64,000 nt of DNA from JBCBEX01 sp038528235 (GTDB lineage: Bacteria; Bacteroidota; Rhodothermia; Rhodothermales; Rubricoccaceae): the NCBI GenBank assembly GCA_038528235.1, contig JBCBEX010000010.1, positions 1-64,000 on the forward strand. Reading direction: 5' to 3'. The notes beneath the pieces are model-generated. The model saw nothing but the letters and a program-made list of their open reading frames with translations, was not told the origin of the DNA and searched no databases. The translations under genes and the position numbers were made by a program. Below are positions 32,421 to 42,647 of this stretch, piece after piece (within the stretch, counting starts at the first letter, position 1; the number at the start of each line of letters is the position of its first letter).

Positions 32421-34997
32421 CTACAGCACGGCGCGGAGGCCGAGGAGGAACGTGCGCGGTAGGCCTGGGCGAAGGCCCGCCGGACGCCGCGAGGCGACGT
32501 AGAGCGCGTCGGTGAGGTTGCGCACCGTCGCGTGGGCCGACAGGCGCGCACCACCGGGGGTGAAGGGCAGCGCCGCCTCCCCGGTGAGGTCGACCACGAG
32601 CCGCGCGTCCACCCGCTCTTCCTCGGGGATCGTCCCCTGCCCGGCCCGGTCGCGCGTCACGGCGTGCCAGTTGGCGCGCACGTCGAGGCGGGCCGCCTCC
32701 GTGGCGATGCCCGCGCCGAGGGTGACCACGTGCGGGACGACGTACGGCAGGCGGTCGCCCTCGCGCACGACGCCCCACGGCAGGAAGCTGCTGCGGAAGT
32801 CGGACTGGAAGCGCGCGTCGGTGAAGGTGTAGGCAAGGCGTAGCGGCAGCCGCAGCGTGCCAGTTTGGTCGAAGGCCAGCGGGTCGAGGTCGACCGATGC
32901 CTCCGCGCCGACCACGCGCGCCGCGCCGCCGTTGAAGAGGTCGCCCGTGCCGCTCCCGCCCGAGGAGGCCGTGTCGCTGCCGAGGAGGTTGTCATACCAC
33001 GTCCCGAAACCCACCACCTGCGCCGAGAGCGCCGCGCCGCGCTGGATGCGCGTCCCGAGTTCGGTGACGATGCTCTCCTCCGCCTCGACGCCCGGCGCGC
33101 TCGACGGCGGCGCGAAGCCACGGTGGACGCCGCCGAAGACGGTGACCCCCCGGAGCGCCTTGACCTGCACGCCGAGGCCCGGGATGAGCGCAGTGACGGT
33201 GTTGGAGCGCGTCGCGGGTGTGCCCTGTCGGTCGGGGTCGGCCGCGCCGAAGTCCTCGCGCTCCAACCCGACGGCTTCGAGCCGCAGCCCGGGCGTGAGC
33301 GTGAGCGGCCCGCGTTCGAGCGCGACCTCCGCGAAAGCGGCCAACGCCCGTGCCTGATCGATTCGGTTGCCCGCGTCGCCCGGCACGCCCGGCGCCGTGA
33401 GGACGAGCGAGGCGTTCTCCGCCCCTTCGTAGCGGAAGCCGTTGGCGGTCTGCAGCCGGTCGCCGTTGTCGCGGTGGAGCCGCAGCCCGAGCGTCGCGTC
33501 CACGTCGAAGCCAGCGACGCGTCCCGGACGCACACCGAGGACCACGTCGAGGCCGACCGTCCAAAAGTCGCGCGCGTTGTCGTTGACGACGAGGAGGCCG
33601 TTCGAGAGGGCACCTGTCGCCGTGCCGCGGGCGATGGCGAGTTCGTCGGCGAAGACAACCGGGTCGGCGAGAATCGCGTTGACGGGGATCAGTTCGTCGG
33701 TGTCGTTGACGTTGTCCTGGTCGGTGTCGAGGTCGTCGCGTTGCCCGTCGGAGACGCGGTCGAGGCGCGTCCAGACACGCGAGAAGCGGGTCGTGTAGAG
33801 CGTGGCTTTCACGTCGAGGCGCTCGCCGAAGAGGCCGACGTAGCGGAGGTAGCCCAGCGCGTGGTCGCTGTCGAACTGATCCCGGCCCGTCGACGCGTAG
33901 CGGGCGAACGGGGCTGCGTCGAAGTCGTCGGGCGTGAGGCCGAGGTAGGTCGTGTTGGAGAGTTGGTTGTCGTAGGTCCCTTTGAGTTCGAGCGCGTGGA
34001 ACACGTCGGGCGCGGGCGCGATGCTCAGCCGCGCCTTGCCGTGGAGGCTCCACAGGTCGTAGCCCGTCTCGTCGGACACGCCCACCGGCGACGCCCCCGA
34101 GAAGTCCTCGATGCGCTTGAAGCCGTCCACGCCGTCGGCGAAGACCTCGCCGAGCACGCCTAGCCGGAACGGCCCGAGTTGGAAGTCCCCCGCCCCCGCG
34201 CGCGCGTGGAGCGTCCGCGCCGCATCGGTACCGCCGCGCACGTCGAGCCGCAGCGCGCGTGTCGCCGGAATCGATGCCGAGACGAGGTTGATGGCCCCGC
34301 CCGTTGTGTACGGGCCATAGGCGACCTGCGCCGAGCCCTTGCGCACCTCGATGCCGTCGAGGCGGCCTGTCGCGGGGAAGTAGTAGGCCGCGGGCGAGGC
34401 GTAGGGTGCGGGTGCGATCAGCACGCCGTCCTCCATGAGCGTCACCCCGCGCGAGCGATCCGCGACGGTCCCCCGGATGCCGATGTTGGGCCGCAAGCCG
34501 TAGCCGTCTTCTTCCTGCACGGTCACGCCGGGCACGTCGGCGAGGAGGCGGTGCACGTCGGTGTCGCCGTAGCGCCGCAGCGCTTCGGGGCCAAGCACCG
34601 TGACCGAGCCCGGCACGTCCAGCACGCCGCGCACGCCTCCGGCAAGGCTCCCGGCCGCCTCGACGGTCACCTCGCCGAGGGCTTCCACCGACGGCTCCAG
34701 CGCCACATCGAGTCGCACCATTGCACCGTCGTCGACCTCGACAGACCGTTCCGTTGCGGCGTAGCCCGTCGCCGAGAACACGAGCGTCACGGTGCCCACG
34801 CGGACCTCCAGCTGGTAACGCCCGTCGGGGTCTGCCGCGGTCCCCTGGCTCGTCCCGTCCAGCGCAACCGTAGCGCCCGGCAGCGGCGACCCTGTCGCTG
34901 CGTCAGTCACGACGCCCTCGACGGACTGAGCGCGAACCATCTCAGAGGTGACGCCGAGGCTACACAGCGCGGCGAGGAGAACGAAGAGGCGAAGCAT
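32421..34997 (-). CDS. TonB-dependent receptor, FecA-like
   Basis: 858 residues from the ATG giving MLRLFVLLAALCSLGVTSEM, signal peptide to near VRAQS. Next is a carboxypeptidase-regulatory-like domain ('GVVTDAATGSPLPGATVALD'), then a plug ('DVPGSVTVLGPEALRRYGDT', 'LLADVPGVTVQEEDGYGLRP', 'NIGIRGTVADRSRGVTLMED') and a 22-strand-type barrel ending 'LRNLTDALYVASRRPAGLRP' and a C-terminal 'FLLGLRAVL'. The plug wording resembles FecA (ferric dicitrate) receptors. Last gene of the five-gene imelysin operon. The outer-membrane partner for the periplasmic iron proteins; actual ligand not predictable. Confidence 0.85.
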   Translation of the reverse strand: MLRLFVLLAALCSLGVTSEMVRAQSVEGVVTDAATGSPLPGATVALDGTSQGTAADPDGRYQLEVRVGTVTLVFSATGYAATERSVEVDDGAMVRLDVALEPSVEALGEVTVEAAGSLAGGVRGVLDVPGSVTVLGPEALRRYGDTDVHRLLADVPGVTVQEEDGYGLRPNIGIRGTVADRSRGVTLMEDGVLIAPAPYASPAAYYFPATGRLDGIEVRKGSAQVAYGPYTTGGAINLVSASIPATRALRLDVRGGTDAARTLHARAGAGDFQLGPFRLGVLGEVFADGVDGFKRIEDFSGASPVGVSDETGYDLWSLHGKARLSIAPAPDVFHALELKGTYDNQLSNTTYLGLTPDDFDAAPFARYASTGRDQFDSDHALGYLRYVGLFGERLDVKATLYTTRFSRVWTRLDRVSDGQRDDLDTDQDNVNDTDELIPVNAILADPVVFADELAIARGTATGALSNGLLVVNDNARDFWTVGLDVVLGVRPGRVAGFDVDATLGLRLHRDNGDRLQTANGFRYEGAENASLVLTAPGVPGDAGNRIDQARALAAFAEVALERGPLTLTPGLRLEAVGLEREDFGAADPDRQGTPATRSNTVTALIPGLGVQVKALRGVTVFGGVHRGFAPPSSAPGVEAEESIVTELGTRIQRGAALSAQVVGFGTWYDNLLGSDTASSGGSGTGDLFNGGAARVVGAEASVDLDPLAFDQTGTLRLPLRLAYTFTDARFQSDFRSSFLPWGVVREGDRLPYVVPHVVTLGAGIATEAARLDVRANWHAVTRDRAGQGTIPEEERVDARLVVDLTGEAALPFTPGGARLSAHATVRNLTDALYVASRRPAGLRPGLPRTFLLGLRAVL

Positions 34998-35081
34998 GGT
35001 GGTGGGGAATGGCAATAAGACGAGTAGCGCCACAAGACGAGCGGCGCTACGACCCGACGCCAGCGCCGGTGGATCCGACGC

Positions 35082-36551
35082 TCACGGGTCTCCGCGATAG
35101 ATCCACGGCTTGGGCGTGACGACATACCGCCCGACTGCGGTGAGGTCCACGTCCGGGTCGACGAGAAGGCGGCTGTCCTGGCCGTTGAGGTTCACGTAGA
35201 CCTCGGCGCGCACCTCGACGTCGTCGTAACCGACGGCCTGGAAGCGGCGCTCGACGTGCTGGGCGTACTGCCAGATGAAATCGGGCTGGACGGCCATCTC
35301 CTTCTCTTGGAACGCAGTGAGGTCGTCGCTCGGGAGGATCGTCCACCGGCGGTCGGTCGCGGGGTCGCGGACGAGGAAGGTGGCGTGGCCGGTCTTCGAG
35401 GCAACCATGACGTGCCAGGCAAAGCGATAGCCCTCCTCCGTCCAGAGGCGGTCGCCCGGGTAGAGCCAGTGCCGCAGCGGGACTACGAGTTGGAGCGCGA
35501 GGAGGACCGCGGCGAGAGCAAACGCTCCCCCCGTTCTCATCGCCTCCGCGCCTGTCGGCGCTACGCTCTTCGAACTGTCCCCCTCATTCGTGAGGGGGAC
35601 AGCTTGACCACCGTTCAGGTGTGTCAAGCGGGGGGAGCGTAGCCGGCCTAACACCCACCGCCACTGGTCCGCCTCGAAGAACACGAGCGCGGCGACCATC
35701 ATCACGAACGGGAAGACGCCGATGTTGAAGAGCACGTACGTCGCCGCGTGGAAGGCGAACGCGACGGCATACGCCCACGGCCGCGTGCGGCGGTTCCAGA
35801 GGAAAAACGCCACGGAGAGGTCGAACACCGCCCCTGCCCACGACATCGCCCAGGGCATCCAGGCCAGATCCAAGACCGGACCAATGACGGGCATCCCGCC
35901 GCGCGCCGCCAGCCAGATCCGCAGCGGCTGCGCGTCGATCAGCCAGTCGGGGTGCAGCTTCGCCACGCCCGCAAAGAAATAGACCAGCCCGACGTGCACC
36001 CGCAGCGCGCCGAACGTCCACGCAGGCACGCGCCAACTCGCACGTCCCGGCACGAGCGCCGCGTTCATCGGGAGGAACAGCATCAGCAGCCCCAGCGCCG
36101 AGACGAAGTAGTAGTGGTTCAGGTAGGTCGTCGCGTCGAGCAGTTCGACGTAGGTGAAGCTCACCACGAAGAGCGCGAGCCACACCTTCGCGCCGCGCCC
36201 GACGGCGAAGCCGAGCGCCGCCGCCACCTGCGTCCACAGGACCGCGTCGAGCACGACCGCCGACGGCCTCGGCACCCAGCCGAAGCCCGGGTAGGCGAAG
36301 CGTGTCACCGGCTCCACGTAAAGCGCCGCGCCCCAGTCGAGCAGAATGAACCGCAACGCGCTCAGCGCCATCACGACGCCGAAGGCGATGCGGAAGAGGC
36401 CGAGGACGAGGGGGTCGGACGGTGCCATCAGCCGCTCGCGCAGGGCGTTGGCGGTGAGAGGGCTTGGAACGGAGGCCACAGCCGAAACCGCCCCGTCGCC
36501 GGTCGGGCGCAGGGCGGTCTGGAGTTCAGTCCCGGATCCAGGCATGCTCAT
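35082..36551 (-). CDS. HTTM / vitamin K-dependent gamma-carboxylase-like membrane protein
   Basis: 489 residues. Several membrane helices (between about residues 48 and 290, and one near 345-365) and a soluble C-terminal domain 'FRVWHVMVASK'-type, here 'RFAWHVMVASKTGHATFLVR'. The family hallmark 'YFFAGVAKLHPDWLIDAQPL' aligns with GVKKLDADWVEGYSM of the human gamma-carboxylase; the second Lys of that pair (catalytic base there) corresponds to K198 here, the first is Ala. 'YLNHYYFVSALGLLMLFLP' is also typical. Bacterial members' reactions are largely unknown. Placed between imelysin 1 and the TonB receptor with short gaps, so part of the iron operon. Confidence 0.8.
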   Translation of the reverse strand: MSMPGSGTELQTALRPTGDGAVSAVASVPSPLTANALRERLMAPSDPLVLGLFRIAFGVVMALSALRFILLDWGAALYVEPVTRFAYPGFGWVPRPSAVVLDAVLWTQVAAALGFAVGRGAKVWLALFVVSFTYVELLDATTYLNHYYFVSALGLLMLFLPMNAALVPGRASWRVPAWTFGALRVHVGLVYFFAGVAKLHPDWLIDAQPLRIWLAARGGMPVIGPVLDLAWMPWAMSWAGAVFDLSVAFFLWNRRTRPWAYAVAFAFHAATYVLFNIGVFPFVMMVAALVFFEADQWRWVLGRLRSPRLTHLNGGQAVPLTNEGDSSKSVAPTGAEAMRTGGAFALAAVLLALQLVVPLRHWLYPGDRLWTEEGYRFAWHVMVASKTGHATFLVRDPATDRRWTILPSDDLTAFQEKEMAVQPDFIWQYAQHVERRFQAVGYDDVEVRAEVYVNLNGQDSRLLVDPDVDLTAVGRYVVTPKPWIYRGDP

Positions 36552-36601
36552 GCCAGCCGAGCACCGTTTCTACCTTCTGCGTTCATCCTTCTGCCTTCCC
36601 A

Positions 36602-37756
36602 TCACCCTGAATCGCCGTCGTTGTCGCTGAAGGTGATGCTGACGCCGAGTTGGTTGGCCAGGTCCACCTTGACGATGCGGAGGAGGTCGCCTGCAGCATC
36701 GTGGGCCGCCTGACCACCCGTTGGGTTGGTGCTGACGGCGTCGAAGATCGTGGGGCCGAGCGCGTCCACCGCCGCCTCCGTTGCATCGATCTCGGCGAGG
36801 AGGGCGGTACCCAAAGGCTCGCCGCCGAACGTGGCGTCGAGCGTGTCGAGGTAGTCGTCGAGACCGGTGCTGCCGTTGGCGGTGACGAGCGCGCGGAGTC
36901 CGTCGAGGTTGGCCTCGAAGAGTTGCTTCGAGACCTGGGCGTAGGGCGTCTGCACGCGCATCGCGTCCGGAGCGCCGCCCGGCTCCTCGGGGTTGCGCGC
37001 GATGCCGAACGGACGGCCGAGCAGCACGTAGCGAAGGTCCTCCGTCACCATCGCCATCTCGTTGACGATGCGCGAGACGGAGCTTTGGAGGTTGCGGCCC
37101 TCGGAGTCAGCGGCCTCGAACATCCCGAGTTCGTCGCCGCCGTCGCGGCTCCAGACGTCGGCGAGGTCGTTGGCCTTCGCCACCACGTCGGCAGCGACGG
37201 CCGAGGCGTAGGCCTGGCGGTTCGCGCTCTGCATGACCGCGAGGATGGCGTCGTCGCTGGCGCGGCCCTGCGCCTCCATGCCGTCGGCGAAGAGGAGGTA
37301 TTCCAGCACCGGCAGCCCGCGCTTGTTCGAGCCCTGGCGGTTCACGAGGGCCACGTCGATGGCGTCGCCGGTGGTAAGCAGTTGCTCGACCTCGAAAACG
37401 TCGGTGGGCCAGATGCTGATGCGGTTGTGGTAGAGGCCGAACTGAATGCTCGGCAGGTTCAGCGCCGAGAGCCGCTCCCACTGCGTGGCCGCCTCGACCC
37501 ACGCGCTCTGTGCGGCGGCGAGCGTGGTGGCGTTGGGGTCGGCGACGAAGGCATCGACGGCCGTTTGAAGCACCGCAGCTTCGGCGGCGAACTGGGTGTG
37601 GGCCGGCCCGATGACGTTGTTGGCGAGGTCGGCGAGCATCGCCGTGCGGACGGCCGCCCGGTCGTCGATGGCGGCCTGGGTGTCGCCGTCACAGGCGACG
37701 AGGCTTACAGAGAGACCAAAGCTGAGCAGGAGAACGAGGAGGAACGTCCAGCGCAT
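36602..37756 (-). CDS. Imelysin-family lipoprotein 1 (GLPVLE variant)
   Basis: 384 residues from the ATG giving MRWTFLLVLLLSFGLSVSLV, lipobox near 'SVSLVACDGD' (Cys about 22). Imelysins (peptidase M75-like, IrpA/EfeO relatives) are all-helical periplasmic or outer-surface iron-uptake proteins. 'FVADPNATTLAAAQSAWVEA' and 'QFGLYHNRISIWPTDVFEVE' are family features. The motif GxHxxE of classical imelysins is here 'RGLPVLEYLLFAD', a known variant class with GLPxxEY. 'DLRYVLLGRPFGIARNPEEP' follows. It sits between the di-heme protein and the HTTM gene. Confidence 0.85.
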   Translation of the reverse strand: MRWTFLLVLLLSFGLSVSLVACDGDTQAAIDDRAAVRTAMLADLANNVIGPAHTQFAAEAAVLQTAVDAFVADPNATTLAAAQSAWVEAATQWERLSALNLPSIQFGLYHNRISIWPTDVFEVEQLLTTGDAIDVALVNRQGSNKRGLPVLEYLLFADGMEAQGRASDDAILAVMQSANRQAYASAVAADVVAKANDLADVWSRDGGDELGMFEAADSEGRNLQSSVSRIVNEMAMVTEDLRYVLLGRPFGIARNPEEPGGAPDAMRVQTPYAQVSKQLFEANLDGLRALVTANGSTGLDDYLDTLDATFGGEPLGTALLAEIDATEAAVDALGPTIFDAVSTNPTGGQAAHDAAGDLLRIVKVDLANQLGVSITFSDNDGDSG

Positions 37757-37787
37757 GGGGAGGAAAACGTAGAGCGATGGTGGGTAC

Positions 37788-39206
37788 TCAGAGCGAGTGC
37801 AGGAAGCGGACGAGGTCGTCGCGCTCTGCCTGGGAAAGCTGGCGGAACTGCTCGCGGGAGGCCTCCGCCTCGCCGCCGTGCCAGAGGATGGCTTCGACGA
37901 CGCCGCGTGCGCGGCCGTCGTGCAGCAGTTCCATGTGGCCATTGACCGTCTGGATCAGGCCCAGGCCCCAGAGCGGTGGCGTGCGCCACTCTCGGCCCGA
38001 GGCATCGAACGTTTCCAGGCCGTCGGCGAGGCCGTCGCCCATGTCGTGGAGGAGCAGGTCGGTGTAGGGCCGAATGACCTGGTTTTCGTGCGAGGCCGCG
38101 ATGGTGCTCGTGCCCGTCTCGAACTTGGGCACGTGGCAGTTGGCGCAGCCGAGTTGTGCGAAGAGCGCTTTGCCGCGGAGCACGGCGGGCTCCTGCCAGT
38201 CGCGGCGGGCCGGGACGGCGAGGCTGCCCGAGTAGAGCGTGACGCGACTCAGGCCCTTCTCCTCCACTTCAGGCGAGCCGCCCGTGGGCGCGTCGGTGCA
38301 GCCCGGCGAGGCGGGCGCGCAGTTTTCCTCAGGGAAGAGTGCCGAAGTCAGCCCCATGTCGCCGTGGAAGGCGCTCGCCACCTGCTGCTCGACCGTGGGC
38401 TGCTCGGCCTTCCAGCCGAAGCGACCCAGCGTGCGGCGCTGCTCGCGGACGTTCCAGACCATGTTGGCGCGCCCCGAAATGCCGTCGCCATCCATGTCGT
38501 CCGGGTCGGCGAGGGCGAGAATGGTCGCCTCGGGGATGGCTTCGAGGAGGCCCATCCCCGAAAGGTGGTTCGCCGTGCGCCCCGAGAGCGGGAGGGTGCC
38601 GAGCGGCCCGTAGGCCTCGTCGCTGACCGTGATCGTCGGACGACGCAGCGAGTACGGCGTTCCGTCGGCGAACTGGCCAGGGATCTCCTCGTAGGTCACC
38701 GCAAGCGCAGCCTCAGCAGGGAAACCATTATTTGCGGCGTCCTGGATCTGCGTGCCGTAGCGCTCGTCGCCTACGGGGTTGCCTTGCGCGTCGAGGCTGC
38801 CTACGCTCGTGCGGACTAGCCAGCCCGTCGGGCGCTCGCCCGGGAACGCAGGCGGACGGCCGCGCCCGTCCTTGAAGTGGCAGCTGGAGCACGCGCGTGC
38901 GTTGAAAAACGGCCCCAGCCCGTCACGCGCCGTCGTGGACGCCGGAGCCGACACCCAGCTCTGGTTGAAGAACGAGTTGCCGACGCCGAAGAACAGTTCC
39001 TCCTGGTTGTCGAGGCCCGGCGAAGGTAGGCCGAAGGCGTTCGCCCCTGAGTTGAAGATGGTCCCCCTCGCTCCCCCGGACAGTTCCTCCCCCGGCTCGG
39101 CGACGAGAGCATTGAGGTCCTCCCCCGCTCCGTCGCACGCGATGAACCCCCAGCTCAGCACCGGGATCAACGCACAGGCAAAGAGACGAAGCAAGAGCGT
39201 TTTCAT
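37788..39206 (-). CDS. Di-heme cytochrome c peroxidase-like lipoprotein (COG3488 type)
   Basis: 472 residues from the ATG giving MKTLLLRLFACALIPVLSWG, lipobox near 'GFIACDGAG' (Cys about 24). Two c-type heme sites are visible: 'FFNARACSSCHFKDGRGRPP' and 'GKALFAQLGCANCHVPKFET'. The order and text (FNAxxCxxCHFxDGRG...GRANMVWN...GWKAEQPTV) fit the COG3488 'thiol oxidoreductase'/di-heme peroxidase-like proteins commonly next to imelysins in Bacteroidota. Probably exposed in the periplasm and involved in iron redox chemistry; the reaction is unproven. It lies 31 bases upstream of imelysin 1 and 96 bases downstream of imelysin 2. Confidence 0.87.
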   Translation of the reverse strand: MKTLLLRLFACALIPVLSWGFIACDGAGEDLNALVAEPGEELSGGARGTIFNSGANAFGLPSPGLDNQEELFFGVGNSFFNQSWVSAPASTTARDGLGPFFNARACSSCHFKDGRGRPPAFPGERPTGWLVRTSVGSLDAQGNPVGDERYGTQIQDAANNGFPAEAALAVTYEEIPGQFADGTPYSLRRPTITVSDEAYGPLGTLPLSGRTANHLSGMGLLEAIPEATILALADPDDMDGDGISGRANMVWNVREQRRTLGRFGWKAEQPTVEQQVASAFHGDMGLTSALFPEENCAPASPGCTDAPTGGSPEVEEKGLSRVTLYSGSLAVPARRDWQEPAVLRGKALFAQLGCANCHVPKFETGTSTIAASHENQVIRPYTDLLLHDMGDGLADGLETFDASGREWRTPPLWGLGLIQTVNGHMELLHDGRARGVVEAILWHGGEAEASREQFRQLSQAERDDLVRFLHSL

Positions 39207-39302
39207 ACCGAGATAAAGTGCCACACCCTCGCCACCTTCACGGCGACGAGGGCGGGCAGACGTGCTGTGCCGAGTAGGGGCACGCATGAAACCAGTGTAG
39301 GA

Positions 39303-40505
<1,203 letters not shown>

Positions 40506-40535
40506 CAGAATGAGAGTGGTGAACAAGGTGGGATT

Positions 40536-40556
40536 CGAGTTTAGATCAAATCTAAA
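40536..40556 (-). promoter_or_regulatory. Operator-like palindrome upstream of the imelysin operon
   Basis: TTTAGATCAAATCTAAA (40540-40556) is a perfect 7-3-7 inverted repeat. On the minus strand the 3' part contains TAGATTTG, an exact match to the Bacteroidota -7 box TAnnTTTG, so a repressor bound here would block the promoter. Flanking plus-strand bases CGAGT extend a 14-nt motif (CGAGTYTARATYAA) that recurs upstream of hmuR at 48203-48216. It resembles operators of DtxR/IdeR-type metal repressors in form; no regulator gene was identified. Confidence 0.55.
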
Positions 40557-40709
40557 GAAGCGATCAACGGACGTTTGGGTGATTCCGTGAAGAGTGGAAA
40601 CCTCCCCAGAAAAAGGACACAAGGCATCGGCCCACAGCCGAGACGAACTCACAAATAATGGAGGTCTATGAACGACCTAGGGCTACGCCTTACCTAACTC
40701 GACCAGCCT

Positions 40710-41822
40710 CTAGGTACGGGGTAGTGCAGCGAGGATCCCGCGCCAGTCTTCCAATTCCGGTAACCCTGGCTTGCGCTTGCCGAACATCTGTGTGATCACC
40801 TCGCCCTCTGCATCGAACAGTTCGAGCGCCGTCACCACACCGTCCGCAGTAGGCTTGCGGACGACCCAGGCCTCAGCGATGGCGTCTTCGCGCAGATGCA
40901 GGTTAAAGCCGGGGTCGAGCACGTTGTACCACGCGCCGTACTCCTTGAGCTTCTTGACCGGGCCGGTGTGGATCTGGATGCAGCCCCGGTTGCCGACGAA
41001 GACCATGATCGGCGTCTCGGTCGCGGCAGCGTGTTGCAGCGCGCGGCGCGGGCTGTCGAGTTCGACGCGCTCGGCGAAGGTGCCCTCGGCGAAGCGGAGC
41101 GCCTGCGTCCGGCTCACGCCGTGGTCGTTGAGCAGCGGGAAGAAGTCGTGCGTGTCCTTGAGTTCGGCCCAGCCTTGGAGGAAGGCCGCGCGGTCGATCT
41201 CAGCGTCCGGCGTCTCGGCTTCGGATACGAGCGGCGCCTCAACCTCGATGGCGTCATGCTGGTCGCGGTGGCGGTACTTCCCGACGATCCGCTCGTAGGC
41301 CTCGACGTCGCTCTTGCGTGTGAGAAACACTTTGTGGACGGCCATGCCGTGAGCGTCGAAGAACTGGAGGCTGCGGCGGAGGCCGTCCTTCGCGCCGTCG
41401 AACGGCGTCGCGACGGCGAATCCGTAGCGCCAGCGCCCGAGGAAGAGCCGGAGGTCGATGTCCTCGTCGAGCACGAGGCCGATCGCGTGGGCCTCGATCA
41501 TTTTGACGTTGCGGTAGACGCCGTGCTTCTCGTGCACGCAGGCGTCGTTGCGGGTGAGCGCCATCACCGTCCCCATTGACTCGATCTCCTGGAGCAGCGC
41601 ACCCCACCCCCCATCGAGGCGGATGGTGTGCACGGCGTTGAGGTCGTCCTGGCCGAGGTTGGTGGCGAGGAGGTCGGCCTCGCTGACGCCGAGGTCGGCC
41701 GCAGCGTTGCGGATGCGAATACTGGGGTTATCGGCACGCAGGGCTGCCCACCGGGCTGCGAGGTCGGCGTGGGCGGGCACCGTGACGGCGCCGGCCGTCG
41801 GAGCAAGGGACACGTCAGGCAT
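40710..41822 (-). CDS. hmuS: Heme-degrading/heme-trafficking factor HmuS/HemS family
   Basis: 370 residues, a little longer than the usual 340-345. Two tandem HemS-like domains: 'RIRNAAADLGVSEADLLATN', 'LLQEIESMGTVMALTRNDAC', 'HEKHGVYRNVKMI', 'FDAHGMAVHKVFLTRKSDVE', and in the second half 'LQHAAATETPIMVFVGNRGC', 'IQIHTGPVKKLKEYGAWYNV', 'NVLDPGFNLHLREDAIAEAW'. The IQIHTGPVK and LDPxFNLHLR blocks are diagnostic. Cytosolic; binds or degrades heme imported by HmuTUV. Overlaps hmuV by 8 bases. Last gene of the heme operon. Confidence 0.93.
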   Translation of the reverse strand: MPDVSLAPTAGAVTVPAHADLAARWAALRADNPSIRIRNAAADLGVSEADLLATNLGQDDLNAVHTIRLDGGWGALLQEIESMGTVMALTRNDACVHEKHGVYRNVKMIEAHAIGLVLDEDIDLRLFLGRWRYGFAVATPFDGAKDGLRRSLQFFDAHGMAVHKVFLTRKSDVEAYERIVGKYRHRDQHDAIEVEAPLVSEAETPDAEIDRAAFLQGWAELKDTHDFFPLLNDHGVSRTQALRFAEGTFAERVELDSPRRALQHAAATETPIMVFVGNRGCIQIHTGPVKKLKEYGAWYNVLDPGFNLHLREDAIAEAWVVRKPTADGVVTALELFDAEGEVITQMFGKRKPGLPELEDWRGILAALPRT

Positions 41823-42645
41823 ATGTCGGGGTGGATAGTGAGTGAAAGGAAGGCGTGCTGAAATGCGCTGTCGGATCCGCGATCACGAGCGGGCAGCCCG
41901 CCGTGGGGTGCGTCTGCACGAGCGCGTCGAGGCCGAAGGCGTCGCGGATCACTTCAGTTGTGAGCACCGCTGAAGGTGGCCCCAGCGCCACGAGGCAGCC
42001 CTGCTTCAGGACGGCGATGCGGTCGGCGTAGTAGGCGGCGAGGTTGAGGTCGTGCAGCACGGCGAGGACGCCCACGCCTGCCTCAGCGCAGCGCTTGGAG
42101 ACGCCCAGCACCGCATGCTGGTGCGCGGGGTCGAGGCTCGCTGTCGGCTCGTCGAGGAGCAGGTAGCGCGCGCCATGGGGCCGGACCTCCCAAATCTGGG
42201 CGAGCGCTCGTGCAAAGTGGACGCGCTGCTGCTCACCGCCGGAGAGCGTCGGGTAGGCCTGCTCCGCGAGGTGTGACACGCCCGCAAGCCGAAGCGCTTG
42301 GTCGGCGATCTCGCCGTCGTTGGTCGCGCGGGTGTCGTGCGGCGTCCGGCCAAGCAAGACGACTTCGCGCGCCGTGAAGCCGAACGCCAAGGCGGTCTGC
42401 TGCGGCACGACGGCGCGCTGCCGGGCCAAGATGTCGGGGGCGTAGTGCTTCAGCGTCCGCCCGTCGAGACGCACCTCGCCTTCAGCTGGCGTTAGATCGC
42501 CGCTCGCTAGGCGAAGCAGCGTGGTCTTCCCGGCCCCGTTGGCACCCACCACGGCCACGAACTCGCCCGGCGCGAGGTCGAGTGACACTGCGTCAACGAG
42601 GCGACGCGGGCCAACGGCGTACGTGAGGGCATCGAGGTGGAGCAT
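41815..42645 (-). CDS. hmuV: Heme ABC transporter ATPase HmuV
   Basis: 276 residues from the ATG giving MLHLDALTYAVGPRRLVDAV; the longer upstream frame is a shadow. ABC features: Walker A 'AVVGANGAGKTTLLRLASG', Q-loop 'RQRAVVPQQTALAFGFT', signature 'YPTLSGGEQQRVHFARALAQ', Walker B 'RYLLLDEPTASLDPAHQHAV' and switch His 'LAVLHDLNLAAYYADRIAVL'. The REVVLLGRTPH segment is typical of HmuV/FhuC-type importers. Works with HmuU permease and HmuT. It begins 2 bases after the small Cys-rich gene ends. Confidence 0.94.
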   Translation of the reverse strand: MLHLDALTYAVGPRRLVDAVSLDLAPGEFVAVVGANGAGKTTLLRLASGDLTPAEGEVRLDGRTLKHYAPDILARQRAVVPQQTALAFGFTAREVVLLGRTPHDTRATNDGEIADQALRLAGVSHLAEQAYPTLSGGEQQRVHFARALAQIWEVRPHGARYLLLDEPTASLDPAHQHAVLGVSKRCAEAGVGVLAVLHDLNLAAYYADRIAVLKQGCLVALGPPSAVLTTEVIRDAFGLDALVQTHPTAGCPLVIADPTAHFSTPSFHSLSTPTYA

Positions 42646-42647
42646 CG

